Shown here: positions 12,021 to 22,804 of the stretch, one piece after another
Layout of the letters: each line of letters opens with the position of its first letter
How positions within the stretch are numbered: position 1 is the stretch's first letter
Source: Anthoceros angustus
Taxonomy: Eukaryota > Streptophyta > Anthocerotopsida > Anthocerotales > Anthocerotaceae
Assembly (NCBI GenBank): GCA_010909165.1
Contig: MU008217.1
Location: 180,979 to 244,978 of the forward strand
DNA: 64,000 nt
Direction of reading: 5' to 3'
Program-made: the position numbers and the translations under genes
The notes under the pieces: generated by a model
The model's input: the letters and a program-made list of their open reading frames with translations, nothing else
Databases searched by the model: none
What the model was told of the DNA's origin: nothing

Positions 12021-14617
12021 ATGGCAGCAGCAAGCCGACTAGCTCTTGCGCACCGGATTCTCTCCACCGATACTCCAGTTATGGTGCAGGTAATCTTGTG
12101 TTGGCACATTCTTCTGAAAGTTCATCAAATCTACTATTCTCTGGTCTCACATTTCCCGTCTTTTGAATCTGAATTGCTATCCGTGACCTGTGCTCGGAAG
12201 ACGTTATTTCAAAAATTGAGTGCGAATTGCTTTTGTTCTGGTTGCTGGAGGCGGTAGCCAAGAATTTTATCTCAAAGCAGCAATTCCATTTGCCGTCTGT
12301 AGATATTACTTCAGGGTCACGTTTCATCCGCACCCGCTGAATCTACCTATCTCGGTGTAATCAGGGATGCGGTTGTCGGGGTTTTCTTTCTGCTTGGGAG
12401 TAGGCCGAGCTCTGCTTCCTCAGAAGTAGTGAACTGGTTGTTGTTGATTGTTGATGGCTTGTGCCACATGTGCCATGTCTGGGTTGAGTCACTGCTCAGT
12501 CCGGAAGTGGGGAGAGTTAAGTGTGCAGATTCAGCAATTGGAGCTCAATAGCTGCTGTTTCCTGTGGTTGAATTGGCACAAAATCAGCTCAACCCTGCCC
12601 AGGCCTTCCCTGTTTGTGCTTTTTGTTTGCACACTGTCTTCGTGGTTCCTGGTTACTGCTGAGATCGATATTCTGCCTGTGAGGATCACTACCTCCTCTT
12701 GTGCTGTGAGCTGATTTTGGCTTGTGTATCCTGAAAATTGCAGATGCAACAGTTGGTGCGTGGGGCTACGGAGTACCTATCCCTGGCTCAGGTGGTCGTT
12801 GTTAGCCAGCCTTATCTGTATCCCGTGACCGTGAAGCGGATGAAATGCGCTCCACAAGGAGAGGATATTTGCGTCACGGTTTTGTTGTTTGACGCCTTAA
12901 ACCTGATGCTGGTCCTGCAGGAGATCACTAACATATTAATATTAGCTCGTGCAGGGTGTGGTGCACTGGCAGCCTCCAGCACAGGCTTTGGAGAAAATCA
13001 AGGAGGAGATTGCCCAGCCGAATACAAGTCTCTACGGTCCTGACGATGGCATCCCGGAGCTTAGGGCAGCCCTGGTGAAGAAGGTACCAGTCCAGACATC
13101 CCCGTAGCTGCTCTGTAACTGAGGACTGTCATACTTTGTGCTTCGGTCTAATTTTCCAGTTGCTGTCTGCCTCTTTCTTTGTGTAGTTACAGACTGAGAA
13201 TAAGCTCCACAATTCCTCCGTAATGGTCACAACGGGTGCCAACCAGGTTGTTTTTGGTGATTCAAGGATGAGCCACATTTTGTTAGAGAGTGAGAAGTGC
13301 TTATCAGCTTTTATGATACCAACATAAACGATACTGTTTGCAGGCATTTGTGAATCTCGTACTCACATTATGCGACCCTGGAGATACAGTTGCCATGTTC
13401 ACACCCTACTACTTCAATTCATACATGGCGTTCCAGATGACTGGAGTAACTGACATCTTGTTGGGTCCAAGTGATCCTGATACCCTTCAGCCAGACTCAG
13501 GTCGGAATAGTCTCATGCTGTGTTGCATTCCATGTAAAGTATGCGTGTGAGCTACGGTCTTATCCATTTATGATCGTCCAGAGTGGCTCGAGAAGATCCT
13601 GCAGGATGACGGCCAACCCGTCCCCAAGTTGGTGTCCGTTGTGAACCCTGGAAATCCCTCAGGCACGTATGTGCCAGAACCCCTTCTCAAGGTAACACTC
13701 GATCGCTTCTTTCCTACTGATTCGCTGAGAAGGTTATGTGATGGCTACTGAAACCTGAATCCCATCAGAGGATCTCTGAGCTATGCAAGAAAGCAGGTTC
13801 CTGGCTTGTAGTGGACAACACTTACGAGTAAGATACTTCGCTCTTTGAGTTTGTATGATGCTGCATGGTGCTGGTCATGAATTGGAGTTAGCCCCGGTGG
13901 TAGGTGCAGGGTCAAGTACGTGAGGCATAAGCGGCTTGGTACTGACGTGTACTTTAAAGTGCAGGTATTTTATGTATGATGGGCTCAAACATGTCTGTAT
14001 CGAGGGAGACCACGTTCTGAACGTGTTTTCATTCTCCAAGGCTCATGGGATGATGGGATGGAGGATTGGATACGTAAGCTTGTCACTTTTGCACTCCTTA
14101 TTGTCTATCTGCGAGTCTACGCACAGCTCGATAATTCTAATACCGCCCAGGCTATTTGCTGCAGATAGCATATCCTGCTTCAGCGGCCGGTCTGGCGGAA
14201 CAGCTTCTTAAGGTTCAGGACAACATCCCTATCTGTCCGTCCATCATAGGGCAGAAGCTTGCTCTGGCAGCATTAGAGGTTGGGCCTGACTGGGTTCACG
14301 AGCGAGTGAAATCGCTCGACGAGAATAAGGCAATACTGCTCCGCGCCCTGGCGCCTCTGGGGGAAGGGGCTGTCAAGGGCGGCGAGGGTGCCATCTATCT
14401 GTGGGCAAGACTTCCGGCCAACGCGCAGGATGATGTTGCAGTTGTCCGTTGGTTACTTGAAAAACACCGTGTGTTGGTCATCCCAGGCAGTGCCAGTGGC
14501 GGCAGGGGCTTCGTCCGCATCTCATTTGGTGGATTGACCTCAGAAAAGTGCGTTCTGGCCGCTGAGCGACTCAAGCAAGGATTGCAGGAACTTGTGCAGG
14601 GGGGACTGGTCACATAG
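12021..14617 (+). CDS. Class I/II PLP aminotransferase, VAS1/ISS1 type (aromatic amino acid / methionine)
   Basis: Nine exons join in frame with GT/AG borders: 12021-12089, 12744-12791, 12955-13083, 13187-13246, 13344-13500, 13582-13691, 13769-13827, 13965-14073 and 14165-14617. They give 397 aa, against about 394 in Arabidopsis VAS1/ISS1. The fold-type I landmarks are all present: NPGNPSG at residues 176-182, the PLP-ring aspartate in VVDNTYE (D207), the Schiff-base lysine in VFSFSK (K236), and the carboxylate-binding Arg in FVRISFGG near the C-terminus. The first ATG in frame is 12021 (MAAASRL). No transit peptide is obvious, so it is probably cytosolic. In Arabidopsis this family uses methionine as amino donor to return indole-3-pyruvate to tryptophan, tying auxin to ethylene and phenylpropanoid supply. 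That role is inferred here from homology. Nothing looks broken. Confidence 0.93.
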
Positions 14618-15244
14618 AGTGGAACCGTTGAGTCTCGGGCACCGCCTAATACCAGAGCGGCACGATTGATTGACGAGCTAATTTCCTGTTGCCTCGACGA
14701 TTACGAAAATCGCCGCAACTCGGTGAGGTTAATGGTCGACGGGTAGATGAGGTACTGGGTCATGTCAACTGACTTCTAATGCGATGCTGTTGTTGTTGTA
14801 CATTACTACCTATGTTCGTAAGTACCCTTGTCGTTCCTCCCTAATAGGCAGAGTACCTACTACGTAAACATATAGGTGAGAATCTGCGTTGTAGTCCCAT
14901 TTCAAGTGACAGATGGTGCCCCCAACCCCCAACCCCCAACATTGTTCCCAACAAGAAGTGAGTAAAGGAGAATTTCTTGAAGCCTTGCCGCTTAGAGATG
15001 CTCATGAGGCTGCCATGGAAGCGGCCCTTGGTTCTTTGAACAAGATAAGCCCATGATACACTCACAATTACTTTCTTCGCAAGAAACTGACAAACTCCAG
15101 AAAAAGAAGAATCGATTGAAGTCCACAGATTCAGCAAAGTCTGCTCAAAAAAATCAGAGACTTAATTCTGGAATCCTCGGAACTTACTCTGCTGGCTCAA
15201 GAATGTAATTTCCGAACTAACCTAATTTCGCTCTCTCTTCCTTC
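14618..15244. other. Convergent intergenic region
   Basis: This is the space between the 3' ends of the aminotransferase (+) and the sugar transporter (-), so both 3' untranslated regions and polyadenylation signals should lie here. A short run of CCCCAA units occurs at about 14920-14942. I see no gene. Confidence 0.5.
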
Positions 15245-18198
15245 CTACCTGGCTATAAGCAACGTCTCCAATTCCTCCAGGGTTTTGCCCTTAGTCTCCA
15301 GTAAATAGCTCCTGACAAAGTAAGCTGCAGATACACATGCGGCGGTGAAGAAGGCGTATACGCCTCCAGCACCGATCCGATTCATTAGAGGAAGGAAAGA
15401 AAATCCCACTAAAAAATTCGTCACCTGCAAAAATCAAGCCCACAACTAAGTACGAGTGTTAGAGTAATCGGATGCAATGAAGGTTCATGAATAAACACGT
15501 CGCGCAACATTTCGGATGGATGGCTCAGACATTACCCAGTGAACGCACATGCAGATAGACATAGCCTTGCCACGTATATTGTCCGCAAAGATCTCTGGCA
15601 GGAGCAGACCAGGTACTGGGCCTGCTCCGAGAGCAAACATAAACACAAACCTGCAACAGGGTCATCTGTTTTGAGTCATCCGTTTCGAACAGACTTTCTT
15701 CTGCGAGGAAAGCCATTTATTACGCAAACACGAGAAAGGAGCACTTGATTACAGACTCTTGTGAAACCGACTTACATTAGTGTGCCCCCAAGTGACAGGT
15801 AACCCTGTGTAGGATGGAGAGCAGAAATACGATATGCCCCCACTTGCACTGCCATAGAAAGAGCCTACTGAACACACAATGACACGGAAACGATCTTATT
15901 AACTGTTAATCTTCCAAAAGCTTGTGTGCTGTGGGATGCTAATGACAGAACGATCATTCAACAGAGATCCCCATTCCTGTCAGTCACATTACTGAAGGCA
16001 CTAATTTCTTTCAGTGAAGCACGTACACAGAGAGAAATGTCAAATGGTAAACTAATCAATAAGGCACCCAGCAGAAAAAATCAACTGTACCATGCCAGAG
16101 AAGCTGTATAACAGCAGATTACGCCGCCCTTGATGGTCCATCAAATAAGCAGCCCAGCAGGATGCTGCAAATTTGTGCCACAGGGAGTCAGCACAAACAG
16201 CATACTTCCAAAACTGCCTGTGAAACGACAACAGGTTAGAGGGGAGATATACCAGAAAGGTTTACAACTCCAACAGACACACTGGCTGCTAAATCTGACT
16301 TCACTCCAGCATCTTTGAACACTGTTGTAGAGAAGTAAAATATGGCATTGATCCCAGAGAGCTGCTGCAGCGCAAAAAGGGCTGCACCTATGCCCACAAC
16401 TGCAACCAGAACCTTAAGTTATGCCATCTGGACTCAGAGGTTTTCACATGTGTGGAAAGGGGGAAAACAACAAATCAATAACACAGGCTACTGGATTGCG
16501 TACCTCTTCTATATCTCATACTGAAAAGTACACCCCAAGTCGCCTGTGAAGTATCTTCTGACCGCTCAGCAGTTACTAGATCATCCAGTGCAACTTTAAC
16601 GTAGGCGGGTCCCCACAAACTTTCAAGCACCCGCTCAGCTTCAGCTCTTCGAGATTGCTGACAAGGCATTTACGTGAACAACAACTACCGTGCTATCCCA
16701 CACAAGAGCCACTTGGCTGTCCGACAAGGAAGTCTATAGTAACATGTACACTAGAAAGTGGAGGCAGGCAAGAAAGCGAGACATGGCCAGGGTACACAGG
16801 ACAAACGACCTTGAACAGCCACCTTGGGCTCTCAACACAAAATTGCATCCCAACTAGAAGCCCAACAGCTGGGATTATGGAAATCCAAAAACACACCCGC
16901 CACCTGGAGTGATGCGATGTGCATTAAAGACCAGAATCGGATATCCCAGCATCACACTCACTGTGCTCTGTGACGAAGGTGGGATGCAGAATCATACCAG
17001 TTTGCAACAGAGGAGGCAGGGTATGATGCCAAAAGGGCTCCAAGTATACCCAGACAGTTGGCAATTTGGCATAAAGATCCAAAGATGCCACGAACAGAGG
17101 TTGGGGAAATCTGACGGGTAAAAACACATTAGATAACAGTTGCAATGACAGATCTTAATCAACAGCATCTTACTGATATAACGAGTACCTCAGAAACGTA
17201 CATAGCCATTACTGGTCCTCCTAGGCCAAGACCTATTCCCACCAAGCACCGCCCCAACCACATAGCATTTCCTCCTGATGCTAGAGCACTGACAGCAATG
17301 GAACATTTAAGCGATAAGTAAAACCAGTGGAACAAGCTGAGAGTATTCTACGAAAATGCCGCAATTGCATTAGGTGCAGAGGGTGTTAGAAGGAGTAGCA
17401 ACTCTAACATGAAGCGTCCAAACAATTTGACATTTCTCTATCCAACAGAAGCCATCGAGCACAACACCTAAACGCGGTGCCGATTATCATGGGCAGTGCA
17501 GAAACTTGAAGAGTGCGACGACGGCCATATTTGTCAGCTGCAACCCCACTGAAAGCACATCCAAAGAAGGCGCCCACCAAGAAAATGCTTACGACGAACC
17601 CTGAAAGCAAACATGAGCAAAGCGTGTGTGAGTGAGATTTTAGATGGAGGCGGGCATCCAAGCAGAGAGTGAACGCAGGTTGTGAAGTTGGGCGAAAAGA
17701 CTTGGGTGTTGCTGAGACCAGAAATTCACCTTCAGCAAGGGCATCGCCTGCAAACCCAAGATCTTGTGCGATGTACTCCAAAGGGATATTGACAACTCTG
17801 TGACAACGATGGCAGATAGCGTGTCATCAAGCTTTTTTTTCACTCAGCAGAATTCACTGTAATCCATCCAGTTCCAGGTGCCGAGGCCAAACCCAATGTG
17901 GTATCCGAACAGGACTCCCGTAAGAGTAGCCACACAGACATCCGGCAGTGAGCGTCTCCAAGGAGGAGCGCTGGTACGATCTGCATCTGAGTCGAATGCT
18001 GAGTAGCCTGCAAAAATGGTTGCACCTGAGCCTCTGAGAGAGGGAAGCGGGAAGAGAGAGGGAGGGCGGGGAATTTGTGAGGAGGCACGAACCTGGTGGA
18101 CGAGCAGAGTGATGCACGTCTTCACGAGGAGGCTCCCAGGAAGGAATCCGAGAGTATAGTTTGGGGAGTTCCAACGCCATAGGCCTGGCCCTTGTCAT
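15245..18198 (-). CDS. Sugar transporter (MFS), SGB1 / plastidic glucose transporter-like
   Basis: Thirteen exons on the minus strand join in frame: 18198-18093, 18007-17893, 17797-17730, 17600-17468, 17288-17189, 17110-16998, 16903-16810, 16657-16504, 16399-16253, 16164-16091, 15864-15776, 15650-15536 and 15424-15245. They give 495 aa, the length I recall for Arabidopsis SGB1. MFS sugar-porter marks are visible in order: LLFGYH-like LFGYHIG in helix 1, DKYGRRR in the loop after helix 2, VESPRWLF after helix 6, [13 protein letters not shown] in helix 7, MDHQGRR in the second repeat, [13 protein letters not shown] in helix 10 and [11 protein letters not shown] at the C-terminus. The start is ATG 18198; the N-terminal 35 residues do not look like a typical chloroplast transit peptide. 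The close homologue is a Golgi or plastid-group hexose carrier, so substrate and membrane are inference. It is divergent with the next gene across 312 bases. Confidence 0.92.
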
Positions 18199-18510
18199 GT
18201 GCAGCTTGCGGGCGAGAAGTGGGCAGCATGCAATATTTCAGGGGCAGGGGTGGGTGGAGGCATGGGAAGCAGAGCAGCGTTGGTCGGGCGCGAGCGTCGG
18301 TCTGCCAGGTGGTATGGACGTATACGTGGCGAGAGTACATGGCTCCGGAATCGGCCGGTAGATCGAATTAGGGCAGGGGGGCCGGAAAGAGACACAAGTC
18401 GAAAGCCAAGGGACACGCCAGTGCAATTGGTGCGCAGTCGGGCTTGAATCCGGGGCGTGGCGGCACGCAGATGCAGATGCGGATGCAGATGCCTGTTAGC
18501 CCACGCAACC
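18199..18510. promoter_or_regulatory. Shared divergent promoter region
   Basis: Only 312 bases separate the start codons of the transporter (-) and the F-box-associated-like gene (+), so the region must hold both promoters and leaders unless a distal upstream exon exists. It is GC-rich, has no TATA box I can see, and carries an ATGCAG-type hexamer run at 18470-18492 just upstream of the plus-strand ATG. That run creates three upstream ATGs in another frame. Confidence 0.45.
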
Positions 18511-19635
18511 ATGCAATCCAGGGACCTGAAGAAATGGCTGGAATTCGAAGCAATCTGCGTCCCGGTGCTGGTCACCTTCCTCCGGCCCCCGAAATGCTTT
18601 ATCATGGATCCCGACACCAAGGAATGGAAGGCGATGCCCGTGCTGAAATTCATCCCTGCCTGTCCCACCCGGCCAGACCTGGCGCCCCGGGTGCTGGACG
18701 GGCAGAAGGGGCTGCTGGTGGCGAAGAACTTCTACCAGGATTTTCTGTACGTGTGCAACCCGGTGACGACGCTGATTAAGAGGCTCCCGCCTTTGGTGGG
18801 CTCCGTGAACCCGAAGGTGGTGCACATTGTGACAGACCTGGAGGCCAAGAGCTTCCGGGTGTTCGCCATCTCGTTTCTGGAGGACTCCATCTGGGGCGGG
18901 TGGAAGAAGCTGCCGGCAGGCGTGAAGCATCTGGACAACGGCTTTTCCAGGGTGGAGGTGTACGACTCCAAGCACCCGGCCAAGGACTCGGAAGCGCACG
19001 AGTGGAAGCTGTTGCCGAGCCGGCAGCCGGTGTCCCCTGCGGCGCACACGCTGCAGGACTTTTTGTGCATGCCGCTGTGCCTGCGATCTGTCCTGCTGGA
19101 CGGCACCATTTTCTGCCTGTGCCAGAAGCGGTGTGGGCCGGGGCTGGAGTGCTGCCTGCTGGGCTACGACATCAAGGAGTGCGTGTGGAAGGGGCCGTGC
19201 GACGTGCCCCTCAGGCTGGGCTGGTTCCCGGAGATCGTCGTCTGCTCCTCCTCCGTCTTCCTCATGGGATTCCATCCCTCCGCCGACCAGAATCGCTACG
19301 ACAAGGTGTTCCACATGTACAAGTACATCCCCGCGGACGGCGGGGATTGCAAGCTGCAGTCGGTGGCGCCCGCCGCCGTGAACGATGCTCTGCGGGGCTG
19401 GGACTCGCTGCGGCCCTTGGCCCTGGGCAACCTCATCTACCTCATATCCCCGACCTGCGATCGAGGCTTCCTGTACAATGTGAGCGACATGTGCTGGCGC
19501 GATTGGGCCAGCCCTAACCCGCTGCCATGGCCCCGGGACAAGGCCACCATCTACCCTTTTTCGCCCGACATCAGCAGCGCGCACGTCTTGGCGTTTGAGC
19601 CACGCTCCTTTGCCTCCTTCGACTCCTCCTCCTGA
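18511..19635 (+). CDS. F-box-associated / kelch-like protein, no visible F-box
   Basis: A single open frame of 374 aa starts at ATG 18511 (MQSRDLKKW) and ends at 19635. The frame stays open a little upstream but has no earlier in-frame ATG after the preceding stop. From residue 15 or so it reads like the C-terminal beta-propeller half of plant F-box/kelch proteins: FIMDPDTKEWKAMP, FLYVCNPVTTLIKRLPPL, VEVYDSKHP and YNVSDMCWRDW. That is the 'object in the field, then value' rhythm of these substrate-binding domains. The N-terminal F-box itself (LPxDVLxxILxRLP, VCKxW) is absent. It may lie in an unseen upstream exon, or the gene may have lost it. It is GC-rich with strong third-position G/C bias. 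If an F-box exists, the role would be substrate recognition for an SCF ubiquitin ligase; target unknown. Confidence 0.7.
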   Translation: MQSRDLKKWLEFEAICVPVLVTFLRPPKCFIMDPDTKEWKAMPVLKFIPACPTRPDLAPRVLDGQKGLLVAKNFYQDFLYVCNPVTTLIKRLPPLVGSVNPKVVHIVTDLEAKSFRVFAISFLEDSIWGGWKKLPAGVKHLDNGFSRVEVYDSKHPAKDSEAHEWKLLPSRQPVSPAAHTLQDFLCMPLCLRSVLLDGTIFCLCQKRCGPGLECCLLGYDIKECVWKGPCDVPLRLGWFPEIVVCSSSVFLMGFHPSADQNRYDKVFHMYKYIPADGGDCKLQSVAPAAVNDALRGWDSLRPLALGNLIYLISPTCDRGFLYNVSDMCWRDWASPNPLPWPRDKATIYPFSPDISSAHVLAFEPRSFASFDSSS

Positions 19636-20777
19636 AGGAAGCAAGGATTCACTGGTACGCCTACTTACTACCTGCCCTGGACTATTACCAAGTAGCGTGT
19701 AGCCTAGCCCAGGCGTGTGTGTACGTTTAACTTCCAAACCGCCCTTGCTTTCATAACCACTGGAACCAACGTTCCAGGCCTGCCCTTCTTTGCGCTGAAG
19801 GACCTACCTACCAATTAAGGAGCAGCTGTTCATCCTAATAACTCTTTTTAACTTGTAAGCCCCATTAGCAGCGAACCAAACATCCCACACATGCATGCTG
19901 GACTGTGCATGTACCTATCTATTTCGGTCGCTGGGTGTCCCTCACACTCACCTCGTGTGCCTCTGGAACAATTCTGCCCAGGAGCAAAAGAGCAAATGAA
20001 AGGAGCCTGAAGCCAAGGGCAAACAGCCAAACAAGAAGCAAAAAAGCAAGCAACAAGCAAAAATAGGATAAAAAAACAAAGCAAGATGCACAAGCAAAAC
20101 AAGAGGGGAAAAGCAAAATCACATTAAGCCAAGGAAGGATCTGAGCAAATGCGAGATGCAATATCCGCATGACCAGGGTAGGTAGACGCTCGAAGGAAGC
20201 ATCCTGCAAGAGCTTTTAAACCAGAGCGAATCGGGTGACGCAGAGCCTCGTCAACATGGGTGATGATCGCATGTAGACCAGTCAGCGAATGTTCCACTTC
20301 CAATCCCTCATCCCTGTCAGAGACACTGCAAAGTGCAGAGCACCAGACATGCCTTCTTTTCGCTGATGAGATATGTGACAGACTTCCCAGTGGCAGAAAT
20401 CCAAACACGGCTACTGTACAGTGCTAGCAACATGTGAACAGATCTTGCGTTTCTGTCGGTGTCTTAACACATATCTCTCGGTGTCAGACGCGAACATCTC
20501 TGCTTCGGGATAGCCTGTTGGATGGCATTGCCAGCCAGAAGAGCGAATCAAGAAACAGCCCGAAAACAAAAAAGTTGGTTACAGCCGGTTCTCTGAGCAA
20601 ATATCAAGTCCTTTTCCATTCCGCAACAGTGACAGAGGCAACTGGTGCTGTAGGTAGGCAATTTGAAGAGCTGGCACGCATGATGTGTGGAGTTGGATAC
20701 TCCAAAGAATAATATTACCTAAGAGTAAGTAGCTGGAGCAAAATTGGTTGTTCACGTCATTTCAGAAGGCTTGAGAC
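19636..20777. other. Convergent intergenic region
   Basis: This stretch lies between the 3' ends of the F-box-like gene (+) and PGDH (-). Frames of up to about 95 codons on both strands overlap and show no known motif. A purine-rich run with AAGCAA and AACAAG motifs occurs at 20030-20110. No supported gene. Confidence 0.5.
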
Positions 20778-22677
20778 TCATAGGCTGAGGAAGACAAACT
20801 CTTCGATAGCAGGAACGCTGCCGATCTTGTCAAGCACCTGCTTGGTCGGAGCCTCGTCGACGCCGATGGCCATGACCGCCTTCTGGCGCGGGGAAGTCCT
20901 GCTGACGCTCATGAAGCTGATGTTCACGTTCTCCTGGCCCAGCAAACTGCCCACCTTCCCGATCATGCCCGGCTGATCCACCTGACGGCACAGAATGATG
21001 CTGCCCTCCAGGCTGATATCCACACTGAAGTTCCCCACCAGCGAGAGGTGCGCCACCCCGGCCTTAATCTTCCCCTCGAGCGTGATGTCCCCGGAGTCGG
21101 AGATGGCGCTCCCGAAGTTGGACTGCACGTTGCGGATGCGGATCCCAATGCTCTCCAGCGGCCCATCCGTGGCCCCATTGGCCGAGGGCTGGAACTCCTC
21201 GGTGACCCGCAGCCCCCGCTGCTTGGCCACGAAGTCGGCGTTCACCAGGTTAATGAAGGAGCTGGACACAGGCTCCACCAGCCCCTTCACCATCATAGCC
21301 CGCAGCAGCCGGGTGTCCACATCCGGCATGCCCTCCTGCCGGGGCCCCCGGTACACGGCCGTGACATCCTTCACGCCCGCCCCGCCCTTGACGAGCTGCA
21401 CCGCCAGCCTCCCGAGCTTGTCCGCCAGAATCACGTAGGGATGCAGCGCCGTGAGCACCTCGGAGCCACCATCGGCGTTCACCGCCGTGGAGGAGAGCTC
21501 CCCCTGGAGAGCCCCCACCACCGCCACCGCGATCTCCACCGCCACGCCCTCCTGCGCCTCCGTGGTGCTGGCCCCGAGGTGAGGCGTCACAATCACCTGC
21601 TCGTGCGCCACCAGCGGGTCCCCGGCATTGGGCGGCTCGTCCGTGAACACGTCCAGCGCCGCCTGCGCCACCAGCCCGCTGTCCAGCGCCCGGATGAGCG
21701 CCGGCTCGTCGATCACCCCGCCCCTGGCCACGTTCACGATGCGCACCCCGGGCTTCACCTTGGCCAGCGTCTGATCGTTGAAGATCTTGTCGGTGGAGGG
21801 CGTGAGCGGCATGTGCAGCGAGATGAAGTCCGCCCTCGCCAACGCCTCATCGAACGACACCAGCTCCACCCCGATGGCCCGCGCCCGGTCCGCCACCGCG
21901 TACGGGTCGTGCGCGATCACCACCATGCCCAGCCCCTTGGCCCGCCGCGCTACCTCCGAGCCCACCTTCCCGAACCCCATCACCGCCAGCGTCTTCTCCA
22001 CCAGCGACACCCCCACGTACTTGTTCCTCAGCCACTTGCCTGCCATCTCCATCGCATCAGCATCACAACAAAACATCACACAGCTGCAGATGCAAAGCAA
22101 AACACAAGCACGGCATGGCAGCACGGCAAGCAGAAGCTAGGGCATGGCGTCCAGTCTTCTCACCGGCCTTGAGGGCAGCGTTGGCCTGGGGGACGTTGCG
22201 GGCCAGGGCGGCCAGGAGGGCAATGCCGTGCTCAGCTGCGGCGATGGTGTTGGCGGTGGGGGCGTTCACCACCAGACAGCCCACCTCCGTGGCGGCCTGC
22301 AGATCCACGTTGTCGATGCCCACCCCGGCCCTGCCCACCACCTTGAGGCGGCCCTGGGCCGCCTCGAACACCTCCCTCGTCACCTTGGTGGCGCTGCGCA
22401 CCACCAGGGCATCCACCAAAGAAATCTTGGCGCACAGCTCCTCCTGCGACAGGTTGTAGGAGCAGTCCACGTTGGCAAACTTCCGCAGCAGCTCGATCCC
22501 CGCCTCCCCCAGCTTCTCCGCCACCAAAACCGTCGGCTTCGCCGTCACGTCCAGGGCCTGGGACAGAGCTCCGGAAGCCCCGGGGGTCGCCGTGCTCACC
22601 TGCATCCGCACAACCCTACCGCTCACCGCCGGGGACACCCGCAATCGGGTGTGCGGGAGAGGACACTGCCGCACCAT
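20778..22677 (-). CDS. PGDH: D-3-phosphoglycerate dehydrogenase, plastid serine pathway
   Basis: Two exons, 22677-22164 and 22039-20778, join across a 124-base GT/AG intron to give 591 aa (Arabidopsis PGDH1 is about 603). The enzyme oxidises 3-phosphoglycerate to 3-phosphohydroxypyruvate with NAD, the first step of the phosphorylated serine pathway, in plastids. Visible landmarks are RAGVGIDNVDL and NAPTANTIAAAEH in the N-terminal part, the NAD-binding MGFGKVG, VNVARGGVIDE with the substrate Arg, the Glu of VFTDEPP, and the catalytic His of PHLGAST. An allosteric intervening domain follows, then a C-terminal ACT domain (CRQVDQPGMIGKVGSLLG). The exon junction restores LKAG-KWLRNKYVG with no gap against the family. 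The ATG at 22677 is the first in this frame, but the true start may be 22804 (see the next entry). The coding sequence is very GC-rich. Confidence 0.95.
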
Positions 22678-22804
22678 GCTCCCTCCCGCCGTAAGCCCCG
22701 CAGGCAGCGCTGGAGGACAGCTTCTGCTGGTGCCTAGGGCACGCAGACTGCGGCTTGGCCGCAGCGGCCACGGCCTGCGACTTGAGGGCAGCGGCAGCAG
22801 CCAT
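22678..22804 (-). other. Probable PGDH transit-peptide start in a shifted frame
   Basis: On the minus strand an ATG at 22804 sits in a strong plant context (ATGGCTGCTGCC) and opens a frame reading MAAAAALKSQAVAAAAKPQS then QQKLSSSA. This is the composition expected of a chloroplast transit peptide. It is one frame away from the PGDH frame and stops at about 22616. The PGDH frame itself is open back through this stretch (ALPAGLTAGGSM just before 22677). A one-base shift near 22,700-22,740 would fuse the two into a plausible longer leader. It could be a sequencing error, a real mutation bypassed by the internal ATG, or coincidence. Confidence 0.5.

Noticed and set aside
14900-14945. Interstitial telomere repeat
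   Set aside because: The unit is CCCCCAA, not the plant telomere unit CCCTAAA, and only three copies are present.
18496-19737. 413-codon minus-strand open frame opposite the F-box-like gene
   Set aside because: It is the GC-biased shadow of the plus-strand gene: stops are scarce because third positions are G or C. No domain is recognisable, and the plus frame has clear beta-propeller texture.
21048-22172. 374-codon plus-strand open frame opposite PGDH exon 2
   Set aside because: His, Arg and Pro-rich shadow of the strongly conserved PGDH frame; it also runs across the PGDH intron.
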